From contig JAIXMO010000011.1 in NCBI GenBank assembly GCA_025677825.1, positions 35,001 to 99,000 on the forward strand: DNA of 64,000 nucleotides. Direction: 5' to 3'. The DNA is from Helicostylum pulchrum. Its lineage: Eukaryota; Mucoromycota; Mucoromycetes; Mucorales; Mucoraceae. Positions 15,011-26,030 of this stretch are shown here, piece by piece. Under the pieces are notes generated by a model. It did no database searches. It was not told the origin of the DNA and saw nothing but the letters and a program-made list of their open reading frames with translations. Each line of letters opens with the position of its first letter. Positions within the stretch are counted from its first letter, which is position 1. A program made the translations under genes and the position numbers.

Positions 15011-16212
15011 TTATTTTAGTAGTTTATCTACATCAGGTCTAGCTACCCAACATACTAAAGGTGTACTTCCACCGCGATAATTCGTTTGACGATGATAAAA
15101 CAATAAGCCATCAATTTCATAATCAAAGCCTTGCTTCGCAATATATGCTTCCGGGTCTTCTGCCACCTGCTTTGTTTCACTGGTAAACACAGGTCGAAGT
15201 GCTTTAAACTGGTAGAACTTGTTGTCATTGTTTGGTTTGTCTAATTCACTCGACTCAATTTTAGTCTGCAACCAGAAATGTCGAAAGTTCGTATCACAGT
15301 CAAAAATAGGGTATCCTCGCCAGCACATAACATCTAGTACGTAAAATGTCCAATGTACAGCGTCATATACACAATCCAAGATACAAAAGTCGGATGTACG
15401 ATTAGCGCTATTATACAAGTTAATAACCTCTATTTTTTTTCCTGGTATTATATACTATACCTTGACCCGTTTGGTATCATCGATTGGAAACGCCCAATGA
15501 TATGACCAGCTCTTGAACGTGCTATAGTTTCTCCTCTACCAGAGGTTACTAAACATCTTTTACCTTTTGGACATATCATCATCACCCAATTATCAACAAA
15601 ATCATCGGGTATACTTTCCAAGTTCTCAGCATACATAATTTGATCACTATTTTTTTAAAAAAAACATCAGTATAAAAGGTTAAGGCTGTACATACTACTA
15701 CTACTTTACGCATGAATGTTCTTTCTTTTATGCTGCTTCTTTTTATGTCTTGGGTTCGTTTTGACTATTTTAGTTACTTCTTCCATATCATCGTCTAAAT
15801 CTCTTGATCTTTTTGATACATGTTCTTCTTCTTCTTTTTCTTCGGCCTCCTCTTCCTCTTCTTCTTCTTCTTCTTCTTCTGCCGCTGTACCTAGTGCTAA
15901 TTGTCTTGCCTTTGATACAGTAATACTACGTTGCTACAAACATAATCATTAAAACTATAACTTGGGCTTAAACAGTATATAAAATCCTACTTTTTTCTGC
16001 AGTTCAAGTGCTTCTAGTCGTCGCCTTTCTTGAGTCTCTGCACGAGATCTACTAGCTAAAGGAGATCGATGAGCTTGAAAGGACTCTAAACGAGACCCCT
16101 CATTAGCAGAAATACGACTGAACTGAAACGTAAGTTCAGATACTTTATTTTCTTGGTTTATTTCTTCTTTATCATCTTTTTTAGGTGTTTCGAACTTGAA
16201 GCCTTGGAACAT
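15011..16212 (-). CDS. SNUPN: Snurportin-1 (m3G-cap snRNP import adaptor)
   Basis: Exons 16212-15991, 15933-15710, 15646-15461, 15407-15011; 1029 nt, 342 residues. The N-terminus (LTFQFSRISANEGSRL, RSRAETQERRRLEALELQKK) matches an importin-beta-binding helix. A disordered linker with a long Glu run follows. The cap-binding domain is clear: WVMMICPKGKRCLVTSGRG, SDFCILDCVYDAVHWTFYVL, DVMCWRGYPIFDCDTNFR, DGLLFYHRQTNYRGGSTPLV. Snurportin binds the trimethylguanosine cap of assembled snRNPs and brings them to the nucleus through importin-beta. It is absent from budding yeast. It is divergent from the ELF1 gene, only 170 bp between start codons. Confidence 0.93.
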
Positions 16213-16382
16213 GATATAAAAAAAAAACTTGCAGTAAAAAAAAGACGAATAAACTACTTTATGACGTATTTTGTTCAAGTTTTTACAGCGGTGCATGTAG
16301 TAAAGCTACTAAAAAGATATAAAAAGTCTTTTTTCGTGTAAAATAATTTTCTTTTCTCTTTGTAACCTTTATATCTTTTGAA
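16213..16382. promoter_or_regulatory. Short divergent promoter of snurportin and ELF1
   Basis: Only 170 bp separate the two start codons, so both core promoters and both 5' leaders must lie here. The stretch is A/T-rich with no motif I can name. Confidence 0.4.
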
Positions 16383-16952
16383 ATGGTAAGTAAATAATAT
16401 TAGTTTTTCTTTCTGCTGCAAGAAGAAGAAGAAAAAGAAAAAACAAAGTACTAATTAAACAACTCTTTTTTTTTAAAGGGTAAAAGAAAGACAAAGAGAA
16501 AGCCTCAAAAGAAGCTCAAGGATAAACTTGACGTGCAATTCAATTGTCTCTTTTGCAACCATGAGAACAGTATCGAATGTAAAATGTAAGAATATTATTA
16601 TTAACTGGCTCAGCAAAAACGTAGAATAACAATATTTCTCATTTAGTGATCATACAAACAAGGTAGGTCTTTTGTCCTGCAAGGTTTGTGATGTGAGTTG
16701 GCAATGTGTCGTAACTTGTAAGTACATTTTAAAAAAATAAAAATTCAATGGGGTTTACTAAATGTAAGCATAGATTTGGATGAACCTGTTGACGTTTATT
16801 CTGGTTGGATTGACGCTTGTGAAGAAGTGAACAAACAAAAGAAACTTCAAGCACTAAAGCAAAGAGAACGGGCTACTAACAGAGAAGACTCAAGGTCTCC
16901 ACCTCCTCAAGATCGTTTAGATCCTTTCGATGAGGACGATGAGGACTACTAA
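16383..16952 (+). CDS. ELF1: Transcription elongation factor 1 (ELF1/ELOF1), zinc ribbon
   Basis: Exons 16383-16385, 16479-16585, 16647-16717, 16774-16952; 360 nt, 119 residues. The first coding exon holds only the ATG, followed directly by GTAAGT. The protein runs [18 protein letters not shown], then the four-Cys zinc ribbon ([15 protein letters not shown] and [13 protein letters not shown]), then [20 protein letters not shown], all diagnostic. A charged C-terminal tail ends in [10 protein letters not shown], as in several fungal ELF1 proteins. ELF1 binds Pol II near the DNA entry tunnel and helps passage through nucleosomes and transcription-coupled repair. Confidence 0.95.
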
Positions 16953-17121
16953 AAAAATAATAAAAAAAAGGAAAAAGAGTGTACACATTTTTCTGTTTGT
17001 AAATATACACACACATGAATGTAAAGGAAAAGAGGAAAAGAGGTTTTTTTTAATCCGATTTACATATAAACGGAAACAAGTTTATAATAACTTTGAAGAA
17101 TATATTTAGGTGAGATAGGAG

Positions 17122-17488
17122 CTAATGTAATTGAACCCTTCTAAGTATCTTGTAATTTTGAGATTTCCTCTGATAATCTTTTGACGTTTTTGTTAATTTG
17201 AGTTTTACATTCGCAATGTCAATATCCAAGTCATCATTAGTGGCACTAGCATTGGTATTAGTATTGATGTTGGTATTAGCATCGGTAGTAGTATTGGAAT
17301 ATCTACTTGTTATTTCTTGATGATGTACCATACTCACATAGGTGATAGGCTGATTACTAATTAAGCTGGGATTTACTGTTATGTTTACGTACAACTTTAC
17401 TCGGTATACAATAAATGTAATAAAATGTAGCCTCACTTGCAAAGTGAATCAAAGCGAAACTACTCCAAGTTGATCTACGTAAAGACAT
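17122..17488 (-). CDS. Small unknown protein, two exons
   Basis: The upstream ATG at 17488 opens MSLRRSTWSSFALIHFASEA. A short GT(ACGT)..AG intron (about 17389-17350) joins it in frame to PITYVSMVHHQEITSRYS, an Asn/Thr-rich linker and a basic, coiled-coil-like end (DIANVKLKLTKTSKDYQRKS), about 100 residues in all. The basic, hydroxylated N-terminus could be a mitochondrial presequence. I do not recognise the family, and the intron limits are my best guess. Confidence 0.4.
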
Positions 17489-17881
17489 TATGTTAATTAT
17501 TATTTTTTCACTCCGGTAAAAATTTCTTCAACACCTCGCGTATTACTTTTTCACGTACCTTTATTAAGTGCCGTAAAAAAACATTTGAGCGTCTGTCTTT
17601 TACACGGCGGTTGCTTTAAGAGGAACAGTTTCATTTCGTACCAACATAAAGAGAAAAGATTTACATAAAAGAGATTTATTTTTTTAAAAAAAGGATAGAT
17701 TGATAAAATACAGCGGATCTATTTAATAAAAGTACATGTTTATACAACCTGTTGTTACAACTTAATTTAACAAACCAAAAATGTCTCATGCGTCGCACTT
17801 TTTTTTTTTTTTTTTTTTGCCTGAACGTGTATATATACATATAATATAAAAAAGGGAGTCTATATATATTTTTTATTATAA
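17489..17881. other. Intergenic region, no supported gene
   Basis: About 390 bp with homopolymer runs (an 18-20 T run near 17800). It should hold the upstream region of the small gene at 17122-17488 and the 3' end of the DnaJ gene. No RNA gene or frame supported. Confidence 0.6.
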
Positions 17882-19341
17882 TTATTGTTGAGCACAACGA
17901 ACACCACCTTGTCCTTCTTCATCTTCACTATCATCTTCATCATACGCATTACGACTATTAGCACTAGCACCAAAGGCCTCCATACTAGCATCCATAAGAC
18001 GACACTCATCAATAAGTTCTTGTTGAGGAGCCTCTCTCTTTCTCTTTGGTAAAATAGTTTCCAGGTTAGATAATTGAGCAGCGGTAGCAAAGTTGTCAGC
18101 AGGGAACTCGACATCGAATTCAATATAAAGATCACCGCGTGTATCAGGACGCTTATACGTAGGCATACCTTCATTAGGGATACGCTTCACCATACCCGGC
18201 TTAATAACCGATCCAGCAGCATTTTTAACTTGAATACCGCGTCCATCAAGATGTGTCACAATGACCTTGTCAAACCCACAAAGTGCTTCAGTTAAAGAAA
18301 TCTTGACCTTACAGAGTAAATCCGATCCTTCACGAGTAAAGACAGCGTGTTCCTTTTGATTTAAAACAAGAATGACATCTCCAGGTTCAACACCGGGTTC
18401 TTGATCACCTTCTCCCTTCATAGCAATCTTTTGACCGTTCTCCATACCTCTTTCAATAAAGACATCAAGAAACTTCTTTTCAACTGTGACCTTCTTACCC
18501 TTACACTTCTTACATCTATCCTTGGCAACTTCACCAGTATGATTACAATCGGCACAAGGGACTTGCATTTGTTGAATCATACCCATACCGACTTGACGCA
18601 TAGCAACTTGGAACCCACGGCCCTTACAAGAGCCACACTTCTTGGTGGCGCCTGTCTTACCACCCTTACCCTCACAATTAGAACAAATCACGTTCTTTTC
18701 TAACGCTAACTTTGTCTTCTTTCCACGGTAAAGGTCTTCAAGTGTGACGGATAAAGGATACTTCATGGTCTCTCCCTTTCTAGGACGACGAGGCATACCT
18801 CCCATACCACCATGGAAATCTCCTCCAAAATCAAACCCTGCTCCTCCACCTCCACCTCCTCCAAACAAGTTTGCAAATAAATCGTCGGCAGACATACCGT
18901 AACCTCCTCCTCCTCCTCCATGTCCAGGTCCGTCTTCACCAAATTGATCGTAAGTGGCACGGGTTTCAGGATCGGAAAGAATCTCATAAGCATGAGAGAT
19001 TTCCTTGAACTTAAGTCCAAAAAAAACTTTTTAGCAACAATTTAACTTTCTTTTTTTAAAAAATGGTGCTTACTCTTTCTCCTTCATCAGGGTTCTTATC
19101 AGGATGATATTTCATTGCCTACATTACCAACGAAAAAAAAAAAAAGTGTTACAGGGTTGGTTCCTACAATATATACGTCAATAAAAAAAAAATTACCAAT
19201 TTTCTGTAAGCCTAATAATAAAAAAATAAGTTAGTTTAGTGTATTATTAGCACCTATAAAAGCACAAACCTTCTTGATTTCATTATCAGAAGCGTCAACC
19301 TCTACTTCCAGAGTTTCGTAATATCTTGTTTCAATAGCCAT
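17882..19341 (-). CDS. YDJ1: Type-A DnaJ/Hsp40 co-chaperone, Ydj1-like, with CaaX box
   Basis: Exons 19341-19270, 19211-19197 (15 nt), 19118-19074, 19009-17882; 1260 nt, 419 residues. The J domain begins MAIETRYYETLEVEVDAS and carries the HPD motif (KYHPDKNPDEGE). A Gly-rich region follows, then the four zinc-finger repeats CSNCEGKG, CGSCKGRG, CADCNHTG and CKKCKGKK, two beta-sandwich client-binding domains, an acidic stretch (YDEDDSEDEEGQGG) and the C-terminal CAQQ. CAQQ fits protein farnesyltransferase, as CASQ does in yeast Ydj1. It stimulates Hsp70 ATPase in the cytosol and at ER/mitochondrial membranes. The 15-nt exon (AYRKL) sits inside J-domain helix II. Confidence 0.95.
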
Positions 19342-19464
19342 AGTTTTAAAAAAAAAGTAAAATATTACAAAAGAACTAAAAAGAAAGGAAAAGAAAAAAT
19401 CTTTTTTTTTTTTATTATATATATTTTTTTAGTGCATTGTTTTCATTGGCCCACAACTAGTTTT

Positions 19465-20951
19465 TTATTGAGGAACCAATTCTGCTTGTTTCTTAGTAGA
19501 AGAAGAAGAAAACATTCTGTTTAACCTAAATAGTTCTGAGTTTACAGGACTAGTAGCAGCAGCAGTGGGTGGTTCAATGGGAGGAGAAGGAGGTAAAGGT
19601 ATCGAAGCAGGTGAAGGACTTTCTTGTTGAATCAACTGAGCCAACTCTTGTTCAATATCCTGGTCATCAAACTCACCTAAATCCATTCTCATTGCTTCTT
19701 CTATTTCCTTTTGGTCCTGCAACACATTTTGAATCTTTTCCATCGCTTCGTCTACTGATTCAATCGTTAATCCATCTTTACCTAATATGTCTTTTAATGC
19801 ATCTGCTCCCATGTTAAATGCTTGTACAACCTATCATATATAATTTTCAATTTTTTTTTTTTTTTTTTTTTCATTTAGTAACAATATCTATATATCTTAC
19901 TTGAATATCATCTTTAGATGTTTGAATCTTTAATAATATATTATCCATCGTTTCCACTGACTTTAATCTACGCTCAAGAATGTGCTGTAAATTCTTCTTT
20001 CTTTTCAAGCAGTAGAGTGCTTTCGCTGTATGTCCCAACTTCTTTTCTTCCAACGACTGTTTATGCAACTCTTCCGATTTATGTTGTAATTCATCTACTT
20101 GTCGTGACAGTGCCTGACACGTGGTACGAATACTGACGACCGATTTATCGTGCTGCGTAATCGTTGCCACTTGGCCTTCTCTGGAAGGAAATTTAATTAC
20201 TAAATAGTCGGAGCCGTACCCTTTGACGTTATCAGCTAAAGCAACTCCATGCTGTGAATGTAAATAGTGTAATATCAACATGGTGTCCTGGTCGGTTAAT
20301 TTAATATCGTTGAAAATATCGCTGTATGCGGATTTAAATTCTGTCAGTGTCAGAATAGGCTCAGCCGCAGGATTGGAAAAATGATGTGAGAGAATAGCTC
20401 GCGTGATCGCCTTGATTGTAGGTATAACAACATATTGGCTCTCACCGTAGGTGGTATCACGCCATCGGAAATACCAAGCATTTTTTACTACTGTATCAAC
20501 AATCCAACCTGCCCAAGAAGGAGGCGGAGAAAACCGTGCATTAAATGTTTGTAAAGGCATCAATTCTTCTTGCTTTTCCATAGTGGCCTTTTTTTTATAT
20601 AAAATATGGTAAGAATATAAAAAAAAAAAGTAGTGTAGTGTCTATTATACATACCAAAACACAATCTAAAGCTAAAGGTTTTCCAATAATTGCACGTTGA
20701 AACTTTTCAGGTAAATCGTATTTATTAATAGCTGTAGCGTATTCACTGCATCCTAAATATCCTTGTTGATTACAGTTTAAAATAACTTGTCTCCAAAAGT
20801 TGACATTGGTATCGTACGCATATTTATTCAATATAGACAGTTTGGAAAAGTCAGAGTATAACGCTTTTAAACGATTCGAATTTTCTGGACTGAACTCGTT
20901 GTAATGACTTGTTAAAAAGTCAATCAACTGAGAATGCTTTCTTGTAGCCAT
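19465..20951 (-). CDS. CHMP7: CHMP7-like ESCRT-III protein
   Basis: Exons 20951-20655, 20587-19901, 19830-19465; 1353 nt, 450 codons, 449 residues, close to human CHMP7 (about 453). The N-terminal half (MATRKHSQLIDFLTSHYNEF, SPPPSWAGWIVDTVVKNAWY) matches the tandem winged-helix domain. The C-terminal half is a Snf7-type helical core (ALSRQVDELQHKSEELHKQS, KALYCLKRKKNLQHILERRL) ending in an acidic, Pro-rich tail. CHMP7 recruits ESCRT-III to the inner nuclear membrane through LEM proteins for nuclear envelope sealing; the fungal relative is Chm7. The start was chosen at MATRK because the frame upstream only encodes a hydrophobic shadow. Confidence 0.9.
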
Positions 20952-21399
20952 TAATTGTAAAAAAAGAAAAAGAATAAAAAAATTTTGTGTGTCTGTAGTC
21001 GGGGAAACATGTAATTTATAGTGCAAATAAGTAAATTCATGTCCATTTTGGATGTGAAGATAATTGCAGCCTTTTGCTTCAGTATACCAGGAATACTATG
21101 AACATAAGTTGGGTTTCTATTTTCTCTCTTAGTGTTTTAGTGATAGCATAACTCATAGCACATATAGCTCTACCAACGTATTTTTTTTGGAAAAGAGTGT
21201 CGCAAACCTGAGAAAAAAGTTGTCGCACTAACAAACAAAAAAAGTTTCGCACTTATTGTAAGAAACATGTCGCATGTATAATTATTTATTAATTAGAACG
21301 GCCTGCAAGGCTGTCATCGAAACATTTGACGGAATAACATGCAAACCTTTCAAAAAAGAACAGGAAAGCTCTTAGCATCTACGATTATTCAAGAGAGTA
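20952..21399. other. Left edge of repeat island, no supported gene
   Basis: About 450 bp upstream of the CHMP7 gene. The first 100-200 bp should contain its promoter. No frame or motif is visible; the sequence then runs into a decayed transposase. Confidence 0.5.
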
Positions 21400-21700
21400 T
21401 CCTTTTCGAATATTTATGGGCTCTCTTTTCGCGTTGTTCTTAACGACAGACCAAAGTTCAATCGGGTTTAGTTCTGGAGAGTATAGTAGCAAGTAAATGC
21501 ATTTGTAGTCGCACTCTTCAATTATTTCTCTAGTTATTTCAGCTGTAAATACGTATAGATTTTACCAATGATTTGATAATGTCCTATCATCTCGGAAAAC
21601 GTGTCTATCTCGGCTACAACATCGTTAATGAAATTGACAAAGTATTGTTTTTTGGTTTATCGTTTCTAATCGTAGTTTATAATATAAGTAGTAAGAGTAG
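21400..21700 (-). pseudogene. Decayed DDE (Tc1/mariner-like, DDE_3) transposase fragment
   Basis: Read on the minus strand, the segment gives NFINDVVAEIDTFSEMIGHY, a break, then EITREIIEECDYKCIYLL followed by LYSPELNPIELWSVVKNN and stop codons. The YSPELNPIE motif just before the catalytic Glu and the upstream GHY block are typical of the DDE_3 superfamily of mariner-like transposases. Stops and frame changes show it is not functional. The N-terminal half and the ends of the element were not found. Confidence 0.65.
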
Positions 21701-22251
21701 CTATTTTGTTAAAGTCAACAGTATCTATTGTTTTGAAGAGTACTAGGAAATGTATTCATTTTTATTGAAAAAATAGACATATTACTTGATTGATTGATAT
21801 ATAAAATAAAGGGTACTGGGTAGAAAGAAAAGAAAAACCATACAAGCTCGAAAGTCTCGCTTCAGTGTTACAAGATGACGATTACTGGATTGAGATAAAA
21901 GATATTAAAAAAAAATCATAGTCCGAAAGTCTTGCTTTAACGTTGCTTGTTCGATGGTTACAGATATATAAAATAATGTTACTTGCTCGATAATTACTGA
22001 TATAAAATAAAGGTATTATAGAAGAAATTAACGTTACAAATCAGAAAGTCTTGTTTTGGTATTACTTGCTACTTTTTGGTTCGCTTTGTTGAGATGAGTA
22101 CCAACGAGATTTGCTACCTTGCTTAAATTAGAATCGAAAATAAACTTTGACATTTTCATTGGCGTATCATTTTGTCACAAGTGTGAAGTTTCTCGAAACA
22201 TTTCCTCCTGTGCTGGACGTGGGAGGGGCTGCGTAGAGGACACCCACACGG
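21701..22251. other. Repeat-island spacer
   Basis: About 550 bp. It contains an imperfect repeated phrase around 21840-22080 (variants of 'cgaaagtcttgctt...ttacttg...gat...tactgatataaaataaagg' occurring three times), suggesting degenerate tandem repeats. No gene supported. Confidence 0.4.
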
Positions 22252-22640
22252 CTATACTTCTAGAAAACGGAGGGGTAGGTGCTGGTCTATTTTTTGTTCA
22301 ATCATAGTATCAATTTGGTTAACAGCTTGATCGATCGATTTCCATAATTCAGTGTCCTCATTACGCTGCGAAGAATCATACGCAGTAATAAATAGCGACA
22401 CGTTTTCTTTCGTCAAATCGCGTTTGAGGTTGAGGTTTATAGCAATGGTTTGAAGTAATAGCGAACCGATTTTTGGTGCTGAATTATGATTTGAACCGTA
22501 TCCATCGTGATCGGGTGTATCGCATAAAGTAAACACAGTAACAGGCATAAATCTCGTGTCGTTAAAGTCACCCAAAGTAGCTCTAAAAAATGCATATGTA
22601 GATATATGATTAAAAAAGCTTGACAACTGTCTTAAGCAAG
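22252..22640 (-). CDS. Fragment of an unknown gene family (near-identical copy at 32.25-32.51 kb)
   Basis: An open frame on the minus strand, best read from an acceptor AG at about 22580, encodes RATLGDFNDTRFMPVTVFTL, CDTPDHDGYGSNHNSAPKIG and SLLLQTIAINLNLKRDLTKE, and ends MIEQKIDQHLPLRFLEV. The intron before the exon is conserved in the plus-strand copy at 32247-32510. No domain recognised. The frame is open here but has stops in the other copy. Probably a partial member of a lineage-specific repeated family; upstream exons are missing at this locus. Confidence 0.45.
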
Positions 22641-24219
22641 AAATACTGAGAGGGTATTTTTTTATTTTTACAGCCAGTCCCAGACATTTTATTTTTGAGA
22701 TAGCAGGAAATGAAAAAGAGAAAAAAAAAAATAGGAATTAGGAAGAAAGAAAACGAATGAGGAATGGGGGAAAGAGAAAAGGAAATAATAAAAAAAGAAG
22801 CTATTTATAAAAAACAAGTCAAAGCAGTATAAATAAAATACTTTTTTTACGCAATAGCAATATTAACTCATCAAGAATATGTAAACAGTTAAATAAATAA
22901 AAACTTTCTTGAACCAATCTAAAATCGGCCGTATTGTACTGTAAAGTAGTTATGTGTATCTTTTTTAAGTGTAAACTTAAAGTCAAAGGCTGAGATCAAC
23001 CTTTCCCGCCTTAAAATAAAAGCTTGTACAGAATCAATTTTTTTTTTAAAAAAAATCCGTGGGTACTGCGAGATAAAGTAAACTAGGAAATAAAGGCCGT
23101 GAAGTTGACATTTTTCTATTTCTAGGTCGAGAACATTCTCTTAAGAATTGTTTGAGACGTTGACTTTTTGAAAAAAATAAAATAAAGCCGCAAATTGAAA
23201 ATGATGACGTTTTTCAACTTTCGTTTTTTAACAGTTTCCAACCAAAGAAAGAATTCTCTATGCCTGCAGTAGAATTTATTTATAATCTCTCTGTGCCTAC
23301 ACCAGAGGCTGGGTTCTGGTGGCTGTATCTCGTTTACAGGAGCTAGGTTATACTTTTTTTCTACATCTTCAACAGACAAAATGACAATTGCAGGTGTTTA
23401 ATGCTTCAGAGACTTATCACCAACATAGCCTAGAACATGTTTACGTAGTAAGCTTTTGATCATTTTGTCCTCTGTCACCATGAATCATAATTGAGTTCAA
23501 GAAATGCCTTGTTCAATCTTGACTGTCATCTAATCCCAAATATCAAAACAGTATGTCTTATTTATGCCTGCTCGATTCAAGTAAATGACAATATAGCTCA
23601 GCTAGTTAGTTACTTTATTTTGTTTAGTTATAAAATCAATAAACTCTTCAAAGGGCTCTAAATGTATTTCTGTTCTTGTTTGTTTGTAGCGATATTATTA
23701 TTTTTCTGAGTATCCTGATTCGATATTCTGTTCAGCTCAATAATCTCCCTTAATGATTGACATCCAAGATATGTTGCTTTAGTACGGGCTGGCCATAAAT
23801 GGATTATGTTTTTGTTGTTGATTATATATATTCCCATTCGTAACTCATAGCTCATAGCTCATCTAACACTGTTCGTTCTCTTTATCTGTAGTTTTCTATT
23901 CAAGTAATACATGGTTTATCAAAGCTGGAAAACTTTATAAGTCTATTGACATTTACTTGGTTCTTATTTTCAGCCTTCATAATTTCTTTTCATATTTAAG
24001 TTACCTATATTTCATCAAAATTCATGAATAGCTCTGGAAAAAAAATTAGTGTCAAAGAAAATAAAAATTAAACCAGGCAAAAGAGTAGAGCCCCAAATGA
24101 GTAATATTTGTTATATTAATTACGCTTTAACTTCTTATCTGAATATCTGCAGAACCCTTTAATATTACTAATAAAAACACTGTTGCATACATCTCTTATA
24201 CCGTAAGTCAAAGTTTATT
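22641..24219. other. Repeat-island DNA, no supported gene
   Basis: About 1.6 kb with purine-rich tracts (22700-22800). The small minus-strand frames at 23122-23379 and 23658-23855 show no motif or splice context. I see nothing reliable. Confidence 0.5.
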
Positions 24220-24330
24220 CTTTTAAGGGCGCCTCTCTTTTAAGTTTACTCTTACAGATTGTTCAATAGGATTCAATTTAGGAAAATAGGATAGCAACAG
24301 AACACATCCAAAAGTACGACTTACTGTCGT
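24220..24330 (-). pseudogene. Second decayed DDE_3 transposase fragment
   Basis: The minus strand reads VLLLSYFPKLNPIEQSVRVN and then, after a one-base frame change, KLKREAPLKRI. The pattern (Y/F)-x-P-x-LNPIEQ followed by a basic KLKRE stretch marks the end of the DDE catalytic region of mariner-like transposases. It is shorter and more decayed than the copy at 21.4 kb. Confidence 0.55.
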
Positions 24331-24718
24331 ATTCGAAGACAGCTCAGATATAATAAAACACTATATTATATGAAATCCATTATGCAAACCCTACAAATAT
24401 GACTAGATTAATTTAAATTCCATACGTTGCATAATAAAAAAACTTTACATTTTAACATTGGGGTGTTTCCTCTGAAAAAAGATGGAAAAAATCGCTTAAT
24501 TTTAGTCTACTTTTCCTCCACAGAGGAATGCTCTTTTAGATAAAAAATTGGTTATGACATAACGTTGTTATCAGGCTTTTACGTAATTTATAAAGCAGGT
24601 TTTGCATGTGGTTTTACAATTCATACCCTTTTTTCTTTTTTAAAAAAATTCCCAAGATCAGTAACAGACAAAAAAAATCGCTGAACTTCAAGACAATATT
24701 CAGTCTAATCTAGACAAG

Positions 24719-25909
24719 ATGGCAGAGAGACTTGGCGGAGCATCTTTTGACAAAGAATTGGACTTAATCATGGACGAGGCTATGGAAGAAATGCTTTTTA
24801 ATGAATCTACTTTGGTGCTTGCTCAGGTACTATCATCTTGGTATTTGAATACCGAACGAAGACGAAATACGAGAATGCCAACAAACGTCTTTAATTACAA
24901 TAATTTTATCTCTGATGAAAGAGGTTTTAATCAAACTGTCACAATGACAGTAGATGCTTTTGAAAATTTACTTAATTAAATATCTAAAAGACCATGAAGT
25001 GTACCAATCCAAAGGGACAAAACCCCAAACGGATATGAGACTTCAAGTAATTCTTGTTCTGGATAGGCTTGGTGTCTACGGTAATGCTAAATTTGTTGGC
25101 AGAATGCCAAAAAGTATGGTGTAAGTACACGGAGTGTAGTTAAATTTACTACCAGTTTTTTCGAAACTATAGTATCTTTACAACATAAGTATCTCTCTTG
25201 GCCGACGGAAGAAGAAAAAGGAGAAATAAAACGTGTCTGTTATGAAAAAAAGGGGTTTGAAGATTGTATTGGTTTCGTCGACGGAACAACGGTTGATCTC
25301 GCATGGAGACCCTCCGATAGAAAAAACGGGTTCTGGGGTAGAAAAAAGAGATATTGTCTACAAACTCTGGCCGTATTTGATCATAATTTCAAAATAAGAT
25401 TTTTAGCAACTGGATATTACGGACGACGCCATGATTTTCTAGTATACACTTACTCTGACATCGGTGAACATCCTGAAAAATATTTTTCTGGAGACGATTA
25501 TCTTCTCGAAGATTCTGCCTATAACCTTACAGAGAGATTCATTACTCCTTTTAGGAGTATAGAAGACGATAACAGTCGAGCTAAGCATCGTTTTAGCTAT
25601 TTTCACGCCAGTATGCGCGTAGCTATAGAGCAAACATTTGGTATTTTAAAAATGAGGTTTCAAAGCCTTCGAGAATTGCCACTACAAATAAAAAACAAAA
25701 ATAAAAATATAGTTTTCGCTCAGCAGTGGGGTTTAGTATGTGTACTTTTACACAATAAACTAAGAACGTTAGGTGGCGACATTGACCTTCCGGAGTACGA
25801 ACCCGAAGAAACAACAACTGTATATGATAATAATGGCATCAATATGGCAATAAGAAAAAGACAAGCTAAAGTAAGAAGAGAAATTATTATGTCAAAAGTA
25901 TTACTTTAA
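24719..25909 (+). pseudogene. PIF/Harbinger-type (DDE_4) transposase with two frame breaks
   Basis: Starts MAERLGGASFDKELDLIMDE and runs to VRREIIMSKVLL, about 395 residues if joined. The nuclease core is intact in one frame: Asp in GFVDGTTVDLAWRP (about 25274), Asp in YLLEDSAYNLTERF (about 25510) and Glu in RVAIEQTFGILKMRF (about 25628), with GYYGRRHDFLVYT between, the HARBI1-like pattern. Two breaks lie upstream: the frame ends at LLN-stop (24977-24979), continues one frame over as YLKDHEVYQSKGTKP...DRLGVYGNAKFVGR, and returns to the first frame at KKYGVSTRSVVKF (about 25115). Neither break has GT..AG signals. Harbinger elements cut and paste DNA and need a companion Myb/SANT-like protein. 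This copy is a recently broken element, or the breaks are sequence errors. Confidence 0.75.
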
Positions 25910-26030
25910 ATATAATCCAGATACTTAACTAAAAAAATACATTTATTATATTTGTTATAGTTTAATAATAAAAAAAGATTATTGTTCAATTTCATTTCTT
26001 AAAAGAATGTCTTCTAAGAGGGCTTTGGCC

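Noticed and set aside
15716..15952. Plus-strand Ser-rich frame
   Set aside because: It is the antisense of the Glu-rich linker of snurportin.
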